A stretch of 32,670 bases of DNA, taken from the NCBI GenBank assembly GCA_002423245.1, contig DIVD01000021.1:1-32670 (forward strand). Direction: 5' to 3'. Under the pieces are notes generated by a model. The model saw only the letters and a program-made list of their open reading frames with translations. It ran no database searches and was not told the origin of the DNA. Shown in pieces: positions 15,601 through 23,653 of the stretch (position 1 is the first letter of the stretch; each line of letters starts with the position of its first letter). The DNA is from Rhodobacteraceae bacterium UBA6141. GTDB taxonomy: Bacteria > Pseudomonadota > Alphaproteobacteria > Rhodobacterales > Rhodobacteraceae. The position numbers and the translations under genes were made by a program.

Positions 15601-16455
15601 TCAGGAGATCCGGAAGTAGTCCGGTCGGCCCGTGGGCCATGGATCGCCCCACATCTGCTGTCCACCATCGATAGTCAGAACCTCGCCGGTGATGAATTTG
15701 CCCGACGCGGCCGCCATGTAGACGACACCCTCGGCAACATCCCATTCGTCGCCGGCATGTCGCATCGGGTTCGAATCCTGAAAGGTTTTCGCGCCTTCCT
15801 CGGGATAGTTGTAAAAACCGTTGCTTTCACAGCAGCCCGGCGCCACGCAGTTCACGCGTATGTCTAGCGGCGCCCATTCCACGGCGACGGATTTCGACAG
15901 GTAGATCACCCCGGCGCGCGCCGCACATGTATGCGCGATGCCCGGCAGGCCGCGCCAGATGGTCGCGACGATGTTCACGATCGATCCGGGCTGCTTGTAC
16001 GCCACCCAGTGCCGCGCGGTGGACTGCATCATCCACCAGGTGCCATTGAGATTTGTATCTATGACAGCGTTCCAGCCCTTGGGAGTGTAATCCAGCGCGG
16101 CTTGTGGAAACTGCCCCCCCGCATTGTTCACCAGAACGTCGATCGACCCGTAGGTCCGGTTCACCTCGGCAACGAAGTCGTTGACCTGATCCGGATCCCG
16201 GATCGTCATCGGGGTGGCAAGCACCTTGCCGCCGAAGCTTTCCAGAAATTCCGTGGCCGAAGCCAGCTTCTCCTCGTTGCGCCCGTTGATGGCCAGGTTG
16301 GCCCCGAGCCGGGCAAACAGGGTCGCGATCGCAAGCCCGAGTCCGCCGCCGGCACCGGTCACGACAACCGTCTTGCCCGCGAACAATCCGGGCGCATAGA
16401 CGGTCGGACGCGCCGCAAGATCTTCGCGTGAAGACCCGAACTGTGTCTTTTCCAT
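15601..16455 (-). CDS. short-chain dehydrogenase/reductase, dienoyl/enoyl-CoA reductase-like
   Basis: A 284-residue SDR with the nucleotide-binding motif TGAGGGLG (33-40), NNAG (110-113), and a C-terminal FITGEVLTIDGGQQMWG. The classical Tyr-x-x-x-Lys pair is absent: the aligned positions hold Thr176 and Arg180 in HTCAARAGVIYLSKS. Peroxisomal enoyl-CoA and 2,4-dienoyl-CoA reductases show the same loss (HSGAARAG-like), so I infer a CoA-ester reductase. It is the first gene of the transporter operon, with GGAGGAG five bases before the ATG and a promoter with palindrome about 40-65 bp upstream. Confidence 0.9.
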   Translation of the reverse strand: MEKTQFGSSREDLAARPTVYAPGLFAGKTVVVTGAGGGLGLAIATLFARLGANLAINGRNEEKLASATEFLESFGGKVLATPMTIRDPDQVNDFVAEVNRTYGSIDVLVNNAGGQFPQAALDYTPKGWNAVIDTNLNGTWWMMQSTARHWVAYKQPGSIVNIVATIWRGLPGIAHTCAARAGVIYLSKSVAVEWAPLDIRVNCVAPGCCESNGFYNYPEEGAKTFQDSNPMRHAGDEWDVAEGVVYMAAASGKFITGEVLTIDGGQQMWGDPWPTGRPDYFRIS

Positions 16456-16494
16456 GATGTCTCCTCCCCTTCCCCATTCGGGGTATTTGGCGAT

Positions 16495-16523
16495 AATCTA
16501 ACGCGCGTTAGAATTTTGGTCAA
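16495..16523 (-). promoter_or_regulatory. promoter of the transporter operon
   Basis: On the minus strand, TTGACC (16523-16518) is followed after exactly 17 bp by TAGATT (16500-16495), giving a 5'-UTR of about 30 nt before the SDR start. The spacer is filled by the palindrome at 16497-16512. The same spacing and -10 occur at the acyl-CoA dehydrogenase operon (29840-29868). Confidence 0.7.
16497..16512. promoter_or_regulatory. palindromic operator TCTAACGCGCGTTAGA
   Basis: A perfect 16-bp palindrome overlapping the -10 and filling most of the spacer. Its arms TCTAAC/GTTAGA are identical to those of the site at 29842-29857, although the central four bases differ. Size and placement suit a dimeric TetR-type repressor; no regulator gene is in the window. 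Confidence 0.75.
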
Positions 16524-16886
16524 GGCGGGAATTCAGGTCGAACCGTCCGCGCGATTCTACCGTAGGGTACTGAAATCGCCCGTTTTCTTTTCGGCGATGA
16601 AGGGCAGAAGCAGCATCCTCGGCGTCAGGGGCGCCATGCGGAACAGGGGTCGCGGGGACCGAAGGCTTGACATGATGCTCGCTGGCATGATCCACCCCGC
16701 CCTTACGTCATCCGGACGCTGCAGTGAAGCCACCGCCGGATCTGCGGCCCATGCAGTAACAGCCTGGCCCCCACTGCGCAAGGATCTTCAGCGGCGTGGA
16801 TCGCAGGAGGCCGCGACGGCCCCGCCTGCGCCCTCAGCGGGCAACATTGCGCAAGGGCCGCAGGACGTGAAGGCCACATGCGCCCG
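16524..16886. other. intergenic stretch without recognised gene
   Basis: About 360 bp between the end of the CoA transferase gene and the operon promoter. Short open frames exist on both strands, but none has a family motif, a convincing ribosome site or the codon pattern of the neighbours. No clear terminator was found after the CoA transferase stop. Confidence 0.5.
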
Positions 16887-18089
16887 TCATTCACGACCGA
16901 GGCCGACCCGCCCGGCTTCGTGCAGGGCATTGATCCGGGCATCGTCCAGGCCAAGCTCGCGCAGGATCTCGCGGGTATCCGCGCCGGGCGAGCGGCCCAG
17001 CCAGCGAAGTTCGCCGGGCGTGGAGCTGAAGTGCGGGATCGGCCCGACGACCTGCGTCTCCTCGCCCTCGACCGAGACGATGTCGCCGCGATGGCGTATC
17101 TGCTCGTTCGCGACGACGTCCTCGATGCTCAGGACCCGCGACGCGACCGCGTCATGGCGGGCAAACTCCGCCTCGACCTCGGCAAGCGTGCGCTGCGTGA
17201 CAAAGTCATGGATGGCATCGAAGATCGCCGCCATATGCTGCGTCATCAGGGCGAGCGTCGCGAATCTCGGATCGTTGGCCAGCGCGTCCCCGCCCACGGC
17301 CCGTAGCAACCGCTGCGCCGTCTCCGTGCTGCCCGCCGAAACGGTCAGCCACACGCCATCAGAGGTGCGAAACACGCCGCCCGGCGCAAAGTCCATCGGC
17401 TGGCGCAACCCGTTGCGCCGGGGCGAGATATGCGCGCCCGTCAGGGCCGGAACCGGATAGTCCATGATGCGCAGCAGCGCCTCGAAAACCGCAAGATCGA
17501 CGACCTGACCGCGCGCAAGCCCCCTTTCGCGGGCAAAGAGCGCGATCATGATTCCCAGCGCGCCCATCAGCCCGGTGGTGCCGTCGGCGGCCGGAAATCC
17601 GGGATGCATCGGCGGCCCGTCGGCAAAACCGGTCAGATGGGCCAGACCGCTCATCGCCTCCGCCGCGCGGCCAAAGGCCGGAACGCCCCGCATCGGGCCC
17701 GCCTGACCGTAGCCCGACAACCGCAGAATGACCAGATCGGGGTTCCATTTGTGCAGGGTTTCCGGCCCCGCGCCCCCGCGTTCGAGCACGCCCGGCCGGA
17801 AGTTCTCGATCAGAATGTCGGCTTCCTCGACCAGCCTGCGCAGGATGTCGCGGCCCTCGTCCGACTTCCAGTCGAGGCTCAGGATCCTCTTGTTGCGGCC
17901 CAGCGTCTTCCACCAGACCCCGACCCCGTCATCCGCCTTCGGCCCAAGCTCGCGCAGCATGTCGGTCCGGCCCGGCACCTCGATCTTGATGACCTCCGCC
18001 CCGAAGTCGGACAGCAACGCCGAGGCAAGCGGCGCCGCAATGACGTGACCGAGTTCGATGATTTTCAATTGATGAAGTGGGCCAGCCAT
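16887..18089 (-). CDS. CaiB/BaiF-type (class III) CoA transferase
   Basis: A 400-residue family III CoA transferase, moving CoA between acyl-CoA and free acids through an aspartyl-CoA intermediate. The N-terminus LKIIELGHVIAAPLASALLSDFGAEVIKIE, given in part by LSDFGAEVIKIE, is typical. The nucleophile is Asp169 in FPAADGTTGLMGAL, the same number as in formyl-CoA transferase. I place the start at 18089 (MAGPLHQLK). The frame is open to an ATG at 18116, but that ATG lies inside a likely operator and adds non-family residues. It stands alone between the AhpD-like gene and a 430-bp gap. Partner acids are unknown; alternatively it may act as a racemase-like member of the family. Confidence 0.9.
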   Translation of the reverse strand: MAGPLHQLKIIELGHVIAAPLASALLSDFGAEVIKIEVPGRTDMLRELGPKADDGVGVWWKTLGRNKRILSLDWKSDEGRDILRRLVEEADILIENFRPGVLERGGAGPETLHKWNPDLVILRLSGYGQAGPMRGVPAFGRAAEAMSGLAHLTGFADGPPMHPGFPAADGTTGLMGALGIMIALFARERGLARGQVVDLAVFEALLRIMDYPVPALTGAHISPRRNGLRQPMDFAPGGVFRTSDGVWLTVSAGSTETAQRLLRAVGGDALANDPRFATLALMTQHMAAIFDAIHDFVTQRTLAEVEAEFARHDAVASRVLSIEDVVANEQIRHRGDIVSVEGEETQVVGPIPHFSSTPGELRWLGRSPGADTREILRELGLDDARINALHEAGRVGLGRE

Positions 18090-18106
18090 CCGGTTTCCAA
18101 GCTCCA

Positions 18107-18124
18107 AATCTAACATGTGTCGGA
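18107..18124 (-). promoter_or_regulatory. degenerate copy of the shared operator with TAGATT -10
   Basis: TCTAACATGTGTCGGA (18109-18124) keeps one perfect arm and the same overlap with a TAGATT -10 as the two perfect sites, but the second arm is GTCGGA and no good -35 lies 17 bp upstream. It is about 20 bp before the CoA transferase start. Confidence 0.45.
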
Positions 18125-18194
18125 TCGCTAGCGCGACGAGCTGCAGAACTCAAGGCGCGAGTTGTCAGGCGGCCCGCGCCCGCGACGCTCCCCC

Positions 18195-18221
18195 TCCCGA
18201 CGCGGGGCTTCACGCGCGGGA
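18195..18221 (-). terminator. possible terminator hairpin after the AhpD-like gene
   Basis: TCCCG-A-CGCG pairs with CGCG-CGGGA (nine pairs, one bulged base) around an 8-nt loop, 20 bp past the stop codon. No clear T-run; tentative. Confidence 0.35.
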
Positions 18222-18240
18222 TAAGCATCGTCCGGGAAGA

Positions 18241-18840
18241 TCAGCCGCCCGATCCGTCGGCAGGCGTCCGCAGCTCCCGCCCCATCGCGTAGAACTCGTC
18301 GTTCGGGCGCAGGCTGGCGGCGTTGGCGATCCGGTTCGACATGCCGAAGAAGGCGGCGATGGAGGCGATGTCCCAGGCGTCCTCCCCGGTGAACCCGTGG
18401 GCGTAGAGGGTGGCGAAGTCGCCCTCCTCCACGGACTGCGCGCCTTGCGAGACTTTCACCGCGAAGTCGAGCATCGCCCGTTGCCGCTCGGTGATGTCGG
18501 CCTTGCGGTAGTTGACCGCCAGTTGGTCGGCGATCAGCCTGTCCTTCGCGCGGATGCGCAGGATCGCGCCGTGGGCGACGACGCAATACAGGCACTCATT
18601 CAGGCCCGAGGTGGCGACGACGATCATCTCGCGCTCCGCCTTGCTGAGCGCCCCCGGCCTGTCCATCAGCGCGTCGTGATAGGCGAAGAAGGCGCGGAAT
18701 TCGTCGGGGCGGCGGGCGAGAAGCAGGAAGACGTTGGGCACAAAGCCCGATTTTTCCTGCACGGCAAGGATGCGGGTGCGGATGTCGTCGGGAAGGTCGG
18801 GGATTTCAGGGGCGGTGAAGCGGCTGATCGGATGCGGCAT
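18241..18840 (-). CDS. AhpD-like / carboxymuconolactone decarboxylase-family protein (peroxidase-related)
   Basis: A 199-residue alpha-helical protein of the AhpD/CMD superfamily. The redox motif is ECLYCVVAHG with Cys83, Cys86 and His90, the pattern of peroxidase-related AhpD-like enzymes that use a thiol pair with a nearby proton relay. No domain beyond the CMD fold is seen. AAGGAC lies seven bases before the ATG. It is separated from the upstream lyase gene by a strong hairpin, so it may have its own transcript. A role in removing peroxide or electrophilic by-products of the acyl-CoA oxidations is a guess; no substrate can be read from the sequence. Confidence 0.88.
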   Translation of the reverse strand: MPHPISRFTAPEIPDLPDDIRTRILAVQEKSGFVPNVFLLLARRPDEFRAFFAYHDALMDRPGALSKAEREMIVVATSGLNECLYCVVAHGAILRIRAKDRLIADQLAVNYRKADITERQRAMLDFAVKVSQGAQSVEEGDFATLYAHGFTGEDAWDIASIAAFFGMSNRIANAASLRPNDEFYAMGRELRTPADGSGG

Positions 18841-18906
18841 CGGGTAGTCCTTTTGCTCGGCAGGGCGCCATCAGGCCCGCGCTGGAAACGCAGGCAGCAA
18901 TCGCAA

Positions 18907-18935
18907 GGCGGAAGCCCCGGCATGGGGCTTCCGCC
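18907..18935 (-). terminator. terminator-like hairpin at end of the carboxylase/lyase operon
   Basis: A perfect 12-bp stem (GGCGGAAGCCCC / GGGGCTTCCGCC) with a 5-nt loop begins 16 bp after the lyase stop codon. Only TT follows on the minus strand, so it may work with Rho or as a 3'-end stabiliser. Confidence 0.6.
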
Positions 18936-18950
18936 GAGGGGCGGCGTTTG

Positions 18951-19745
18951 TCAATGCGCGCCGGGGCCCGATGTTTCGAGGATTTCCGCTTCGGCGCGTT
19001 GCCAGATTTCAAAGGAAATCGGGTTCTCGCTTTCCTCGAGGATGTGGCCGACCAGCCCGATGGCCCGCGCCATCACGCCAAACCCCCGCACGATCTTCCA
19101 CGGGAAGCCGAATTCGCAGCAGATCGCGCCGATGGCGCCCGTGGCGTTGATCGGCAGCATCTTGCCGGACCTTTCCTCGGCCACGGCCTGAATCTTCTGG
19201 ATCAGCGCGACGTATTCGCCGGACTTGCCGTTTTCGGCCGCGATCTGGAACAGGCGCGGGGTGCGCGGGTCCACCGGCTTGTGCAGGGGATGGCCCAGCC
19301 CCGGAACGATGGCCTTGCGGGCATTGAACGCCTCGACTGTTTCGACGGCGAGCGCGTCCAGATCGGCGCCGGTGCCCAGCCTGTCCTGCGGCAGCGCCTC
19401 GTAGAGCATCTTCGACGCGCCTTCCATCGAGCCGACAAAGACGGTGCCCAGCCCGCACAGCCCCGCCGCGACCGCAGCCTGCAGCGATTCCGGCGCGCCC
19501 ATGTAGGTCATGCGCGCCGCCAGGGCCGAGGGCGTGATGCCATGCTCGACCAGGGTGATGACGATGGCATTGAAGACCCGGCTTTCCTCGGGCGTGGCCT
19601 TGCGGCCCGTCAGTTGCAGGAAGGCCAGATCGCCGAGGTTCATGTGCCCCAGAATCTCGTTGGGCAGGTCAAGCCCGCGCACGCAGATCCTGTCCGGGGT
19701 GCTCCAGGCGATGTTGGAGCTGATCTTTCCCTTGCGCCGTGCCAT
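18951..19745 (-). CDS. citrate synthase-fold protein, citryl-CoA lyase-like
   Basis: A 264-residue, short member of the citrate synthase superfamily. Recognisable blocks are VEHGITPSALAARMTYMGAP, GLGHPLHKPVDPRTPRL (substrate His and Arg region) and RGFGVMARAIGLVGHILEE (CoA/substrate Arg helix). The Asp that acts as base in citrate synthases (PNVD region) is replaced by INATGAIG, and the HGGAN block reads VGSMEGA. It therefore probably does not condense acetyl-CoA in the usual way, and a cleavage role like that of citryl-CoA lyases is plausible. The ATG at 19745 shares a base with the stop of the SDR gene (TGATG). An earlier in-frame ATG at 19760 is less likely. Confidence 0.82.
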   Translation of the reverse strand: MARRKGKISSNIAWSTPDRICVRGLDLPNEILGHMNLGDLAFLQLTGRKATPEESRVFNAIVITLVEHGITPSALAARMTYMGAPESLQAAVAAGLCGLGTVFVGSMEGASKMLYEALPQDRLGTGADLDALAVETVEAFNARKAIVPGLGHPLHKPVDPRTPRLFQIAAENGKSGEYVALIQKIQAVAEERSGKMLPINATGAIGAICCEFGFPWKIVRGFGVMARAIGLVGHILEESENPISFEIWQRAEAEILETSGPGAH

Positions 19746-20659
19746 CAGACCGGATCCCACGAAAACACGTCAGCCGACACTTCCAGCGGCGTGAACTGCG
19801 ATTTGAGCGCGGGAATGGCGCGTTCGGCGATTTCATCCGCGGTCCAGCCCTCGCCGGAATGGATGGAGCGGACCGGGCGGGGCTGGCTGAACAGGAAGAT
19901 CTCGTTCATCCGAACCCCGAAAATCTGGCCCGACACACCGGCCGCGCGGTCGCTCATCAGGAAACAGGCCATCGGCGCGACCTTCGCGGGGGTCATCTTC
20001 TTGACCTTCTCGACCCGCGCCTGCTGATCCGGCGTATCGGTCTTGATCGACGAGATCATCCGGCTCCAGGCGAAGGGCGCGATGCAGTTCGAGCGCACGT
20101 TCCAGCGCTTGAGGTCGAGCGCGACCGATTTCGAGAATGCCGCGATGCCCAGCTTTGCGGCCGAATAGTTGGCCTGCGCAAAGTTGCCGATCAGCCCCGA
20201 GGTCGAGGTCATGTGCACCAGCGCGCCGCTTTCCTGTTCGCGGAAGTAATCTGCCGCGGCGCGGGAGGTGTTGAAGGCGCCGTAGAGATGGACCTTCACC
20301 ACCGCGTCGAAATCCTCATAGGTCATCTTGTGGAAATACCCGTCGCGCAGGATTCCGGCATTGTTCACCACGGCGTCGATGCGGCCGAATTCCTTGACGG
20401 CGGCCTCGACCATCGCCCGCGCGGCCTCCGGATCGGCGACAGAGCCGCCATCGGCGATCGCCTCGCCCCCCGCGGCCCTGATTTCCTCGACGACCTTCTG
20501 CGCCGCGCTTTCGCTCTGGCCGGTGCCCTTCAGCGAGGCGCCCAGATCGTTCACCACCACCGCCGCCCCTTCGGCGGCCGCCATCAGCGCAATGTCGCGC
20601 CCGATCCCGCCACCCGCTCCGGTGACCAGGACCACCTTTCCCTCAAGTGCCTTTGCCAT
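19745..20659 (-). CDS. short-chain dehydrogenase, 3-hydroxyacyl-CoA dehydrogenase-like (MFE-2 type)
   Basis: A 304-residue SDR with TGAGGGIG (13-20), VNDLGASLKGTGQS, NNAG (99-102), an active Ser in HMTSTSG and the catalytic pair Tyr165/Lys169 in YSAAK. The VNDLG segment after the second strand and the length of about 300 are typical of the hydroxyacyl-CoA dehydrogenase domain of peroxisomal multifunctional enzyme 2. An NAD-linked oxidation of a 3-hydroxyacyl-CoA or similar CoA-bound alcohol is likely. GGGAGGAG lies five bases before the ATG. It is coupled to the next gene by a one-base overlap and follows the HMG-CoA-lyase-like gene by 13 bp. Confidence 0.9.
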   Translation of the reverse strand: MAKALEGKVVLVTGAGGGIGRDIALMAAAEGAAVVVNDLGASLKGTGQSESAAQKVVEEIRAAGGEAIADGGSVADPEAARAMVEAAVKEFGRIDAVVNNAGILRDGYFHKMTYEDFDAVVKVHLYGAFNTSRAAADYFREQESGALVHMTSTSGLIGNFAQANYSAAKLGIAAFSKSVALDLKRWNVRSNCIAPFAWSRMISSIKTDTPDQQARVEKVKKMTPAKVAPMACFLMSDRAAGVSGQIFGVRMNEIFLFSQPRPVRSIHSGEGWTADEIAERAIPALKSQFTPLEVSADVFSWDPV

Positions 20660-20672
20660 CTGGGCTCCTCCC

Positions 20673-21632
20673 TCAGCTTGCCTTGCGATACTTGTCCAGT
20701 CCGCCGGAATGCATCACCCGGCCCATCAGCGGTGCGCCGATGATCTGCTCTGCCTTGACCGCCGCGGCGATCAGCTTGTCGAGGTCGATCCCGGTTTCGA
20801 TGCCAAGCTCGTGGCACAGGAATACCGCGTCCTCGGTGCAGACATTGCCGGCGGCGCGGGCATGGCCGTGGCCGGCGAAGGGACAGCCGCCAAGCCCGGC
20901 GACCGAACTTTCGAACATGTCCACCCCCATCGACAGGGCGGCATAGAGGTTGGCGATGCCGAGGCCGCGGGTGTCGTGAATGTGCATGCCGATGCGCGCG
21001 TCGGGTGCCATCTCGCGCAGTGCGCCGATCATGCGCTTGACCGCCTCGGGGTTGCCCCAGCCCATCGTGTCGGCGATCACGAGAATCGGAACCGGAATGT
21101 CTTCCTCCTTGCAAAGATCGAGGATGAAGCGGAAATCGTCCAGAATGCGGCTCTGCGGGATCGGACCCTCGTAGTTGCAGCCGAAGGCGGTCATCACATA
21201 GGCCGCGTCGACGGTATAGCCCTCCTCCTTGTAAAGGCGCACCCATTCGCGCTGCTTTTCGCGCATCTCGGCGGAGGAGCAGTTGTTGTTCGCCTGCGCG
21301 AAAGCCTCGGACGGGTAGAACAGCAGCCGCGGGTCGATATCGACCTCATGCGCCGTCAGGGCCTTGCGAAAGCCCTTGTCGTTCAGCCAGAGCGAGGTGT
21401 ATTTCACGCCGGGCTTGCGCTTGATGCGCTTGAACAACTCGCCGGTATCGGCCATCTGCGGCACGTATTTCGGGCTGACGAAGCTGCCGACCTGAATGCG
21501 CTTCAGGCCGGTCTCGCTGAGCATGTCGATCAGCTCGATCCGCTCCTCGATCGGGTAGATCTTCTTCTCGATCTGGAAGCCTTCGCGCGGGCCCTCCTCA
21601 CGGAATTCGACGAATTTCGGAAAATCGCTCAT
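20673..21632 (-). CDS. HMG-CoA lyase-like TIM-barrel lyase
   Basis: A 319-residue member of the HMG-CoA lyase family, metal-dependent enzymes that split a 3-hydroxy-3-substituted glutaryl-CoA to acetyl-CoA and a keto acid. It shows SFVSPKYVPQMADT, the metal-binding His pair in GMHIHDTRG, and GLGGCPFAG with the mobile-loop Cys. Differences from leucine-pathway enzymes: REGPREGFQ-like start with Glu17 where the metal-binding Asp (PRDG) is expected, and an altered loop GHGHARAAGNVCTED in place of the short YAxGASGN. I infer a related but larger or different substrate. The frame is open to 21722, but the start at 21632 has GAGGAG at proper spacing, 4 bp after the carboxylase stop. Confidence 0.87.
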   Translation of the reverse strand: MSDFPKFVEFREEGPREGFQIEKKIYPIEERIELIDMLSETGLKRIQVGSFVSPKYVPQMADTGELFKRIKRKPGVKYTSLWLNDKGFRKALTAHEVDIDPRLLFYPSEAFAQANNNCSSAEMREKQREWVRLYKEEGYTVDAAYVMTAFGCNYEGPIPQSRILDDFRFILDLCKEEDIPVPILVIADTMGWGNPEAVKRMIGALREMAPDARIGMHIHDTRGLGIANLYAALSMGVDMFESSVAGLGGCPFAGHGHARAAGNVCTEDAVFLCHELGIETGIDLDKLIAAAVKAEQIIGAPLMGRVMHSGGLDKYRKAS

Positions 21633-21636
21633 CTGG

Positions 21637-23643
21637 TCACTCCTCGGATGGCAGGATCTCGGCGATGACCTGGCCTCGATCGACCATGTCCCCTTTCGAG
21701 ATCGAAATGTTGCTGGCGACACCGCCAGCGGCGGCGCGGATCGAGATTTCGAGTTTCATCGACTCCATGACCGCGATCACGTCGCCCGCGGCGACGGTCT
21801 GTCCGTCGGCGACCCTCACCTGCACGATCATGCCGGTCAGCGGAGAGGTCACGGCACGATCAGCCACCGCGTCGGCACCCGCAAAGTCAAGCGCCGCGGC
21901 CGGCCGGAAGACGAGGCGACCTTCGGGCGTGTCCAGTTCGATCACCCCGGCATGCAGCCGCGCATCGACCACGAACACCTCATCGCCTTCGCCAAGGCGC
22001 CAACGGCCCGGCGCGATTTCCCGCGCAGTCAGCGTGGTCGCACCGTCGTTTTCCGACAGGACGGTGTATTGGCCGCCGGGCTTGACGGGGCCGACGCGCA
22101 ACTCCTCGGATGCGCCGGCGGAATCGGTCAGCGTCACACGCTGCCCCGCCTCCAGTGCAGCACCGCCAAGGCCGAGCCTCCAGCCGGTGAACCGGTTGCG
22201 GTTGCTCCAGGGGTCTGCACAATCATCGCGCCGGCCGGCGGACACGAAGACAATGGCGGCGGCGGCTTTCCAAAGCTCGGGCCGGGCAATCGCGGGCGGC
22301 TGCGTCAACTCCTCGATCCGGGCGTCGATCCAGCGCGTATGCACCTGCATTCTCTGGAATTCGGCGTCCCGCGCCAATGCGGTCAGGAAGGCGCGGTTGG
22401 TCTGCACGCCCTCGACCGCGACATGGTCAAGCGCCGTCGCCAGCCGCGCGAGCGCGGTTTCCCGGTCGGGCGCGTGCACGATCAGCTTGGCGATCATCGG
22501 GTCGTAATAGGGCGTGACCGCGTCCCCCTCGGCAACGCCGCTGTCGATCCGCAGGCCGCCGGGCAGGCTGAGCGTGGTCAGCGTGCCGGTCGAAGGAGCG
22601 AACTGCATCGCGGGGTCTTCGGCGTAAAGCCGCGCCTCTACGGCGTGGCCATTGATCCGCAGATCGTCCTGCACGAGCCCCAGCCCCGCGCCTTCGGCGA
22701 TGCGCAGATGCAGGGCGACCAGATCGAGCCCGGTGATCGCTTCGGTGACGGGGTGTTCCACCTGGATGCGGGGGTTCACTTCAAGGAAGAAATACGCGTC
22801 CCCTGCAACCAGAAACTCCACCGTTCCAAGGCCGCGATAGTCGAGCGTCTCGCCCAGGCGCACCGCATCATGGGCGATCTCGTCCAGAAGCGTGCGGGGC
22901 AGACCCCAGGCCGGAGCCTCTTCGATGACCTTCTGGTGGCGGCGCTGAAGCGTGCAGTCGCGTTCGAACAGGTGCACCACATGCCCTTTGCCGTCACCGG
23001 CGATCTGCACCTCGACATGGCGCGCCTCGGGCAGGAAACGCTCCAGCAAAAGGCCCTCGGACCCGAAGGTGGATTTCGCTTCGCGCAGCGCCCCCTCGAT
23101 ATCCTCCGTCAGCGTGGCCTCATCGGTCACCAGCCGCTGCCCGCGCCCGCCGCCGCCGCCCACCGCCTTGAGCAGGACCGGCAGGCCCATCTTGCGCACC
23201 TCGGCGGCAATCTTCTGGGGGTCGGAATGCGCGCCTTCCGCGCCCGAGATCACCGGCACCCGGGCGGCAACCGCCGCCGCCTTGGCGCTGGCCTTGTCGC
23301 CGAAGCGCTCCAGCGTCTCGGGCGTCGGTCCCATGAAGATCATGCCGGCGGCTTCGACGGCGCGGGCAAAATCGGCGTTCTCGGCCAGAAAGCCATAGCC
23401 GGGATGGATCGCATCCGCGCCAACGGATCTGGCGGCGGCGATGACCGCGTCGATCTTCAGGTAGCTTTCCGAGGCAGGACCGCCGCCGATGCAGACCGAC
23501 TTGCCGATCTCGCGGACATGAAGGGCGTTGGCGTCGGCTTGCGAGTGCACGCCGACGGGGGTGATGCCGCTGGCCCGCGCGGTGCGCGCGATCCGGCAGG
23601 CGATTTCGCCGCGGTTGGCGATGAGAAGCGTCTTGATTTTCAT
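21637..23643 (-). CDS. acyl-CoA carboxylase alpha subunit (biotin carboxylase + biotin carrier)
   Basis: A 668-residue alpha subunit like those of methylcrotonyl-, geranyl- or propionyl-CoA carboxylase. The N-terminal biotin carboxylase starts LLIANRGEIACRI, has the HPGYGFLAEN motif, the glycine-rich ATP loop KAVGGGGGRG and EVNPRIQVEHPVTE. A middle linking region follows, and a C-terminal biotinyl domain carries Lys630 in MESMKLE. The usual AMKM sequence is thus SMKL, still with Met-Lys. It carboxylates its own biotin, which the beta subunit then uses. It starts 10 bp after the beta subunit gene. The substrate is set by the beta subunit. Confidence 0.93.
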   Translation of the reverse strand: MKIKTLLIANRGEIACRIARTARASGITPVGVHSQADANALHVREIGKSVCIGGGPASESYLKIDAVIAAARSVGADAIHPGYGFLAENADFARAVEAAGMIFMGPTPETLERFGDKASAKAAAVAARVPVISGAEGAHSDPQKIAAEVRKMGLPVLLKAVGGGGGRGQRLVTDEATLTEDIEGALREAKSTFGSEGLLLERFLPEARHVEVQIAGDGKGHVVHLFERDCTLQRRHQKVIEEAPAWGLPRTLLDEIAHDAVRLGETLDYRGLGTVEFLVAGDAYFFLEVNPRIQVEHPVTEAITGLDLVALHLRIAEGAGLGLVQDDLRINGHAVEARLYAEDPAMQFAPSTGTLTTLSLPGGLRIDSGVAEGDAVTPYYDPMIAKLIVHAPDRETALARLATALDHVAVEGVQTNRAFLTALARDAEFQRMQVHTRWIDARIEELTQPPAIARPELWKAAAAIVFVSAGRRDDCADPWSNRNRFTGWRLGLGGAALEAGQRVTLTDSAGASEELRVGPVKPGGQYTVLSENDGATTLTAREIAPGRWRLGEGDEVFVVDARLHAGVIELDTPEGRLVFRPAAALDFAGADAVADRAVTSPLTGMIVQVRVADGQTVAAGDVIAVMESMKLEISIRAAAGGVASNISISKGDMVDRGQVIAEILPSEE

Positions 23644-23653
23644 GCTGTCCGCC

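Noticed and set aside
16557..16781. A 74-codon minus-strand frame in the intergenic gap (ending in AEKKTGDFSTLR)
   Set aside because: No recognisable motif and no ribosome site; cannot be supported as a gene.
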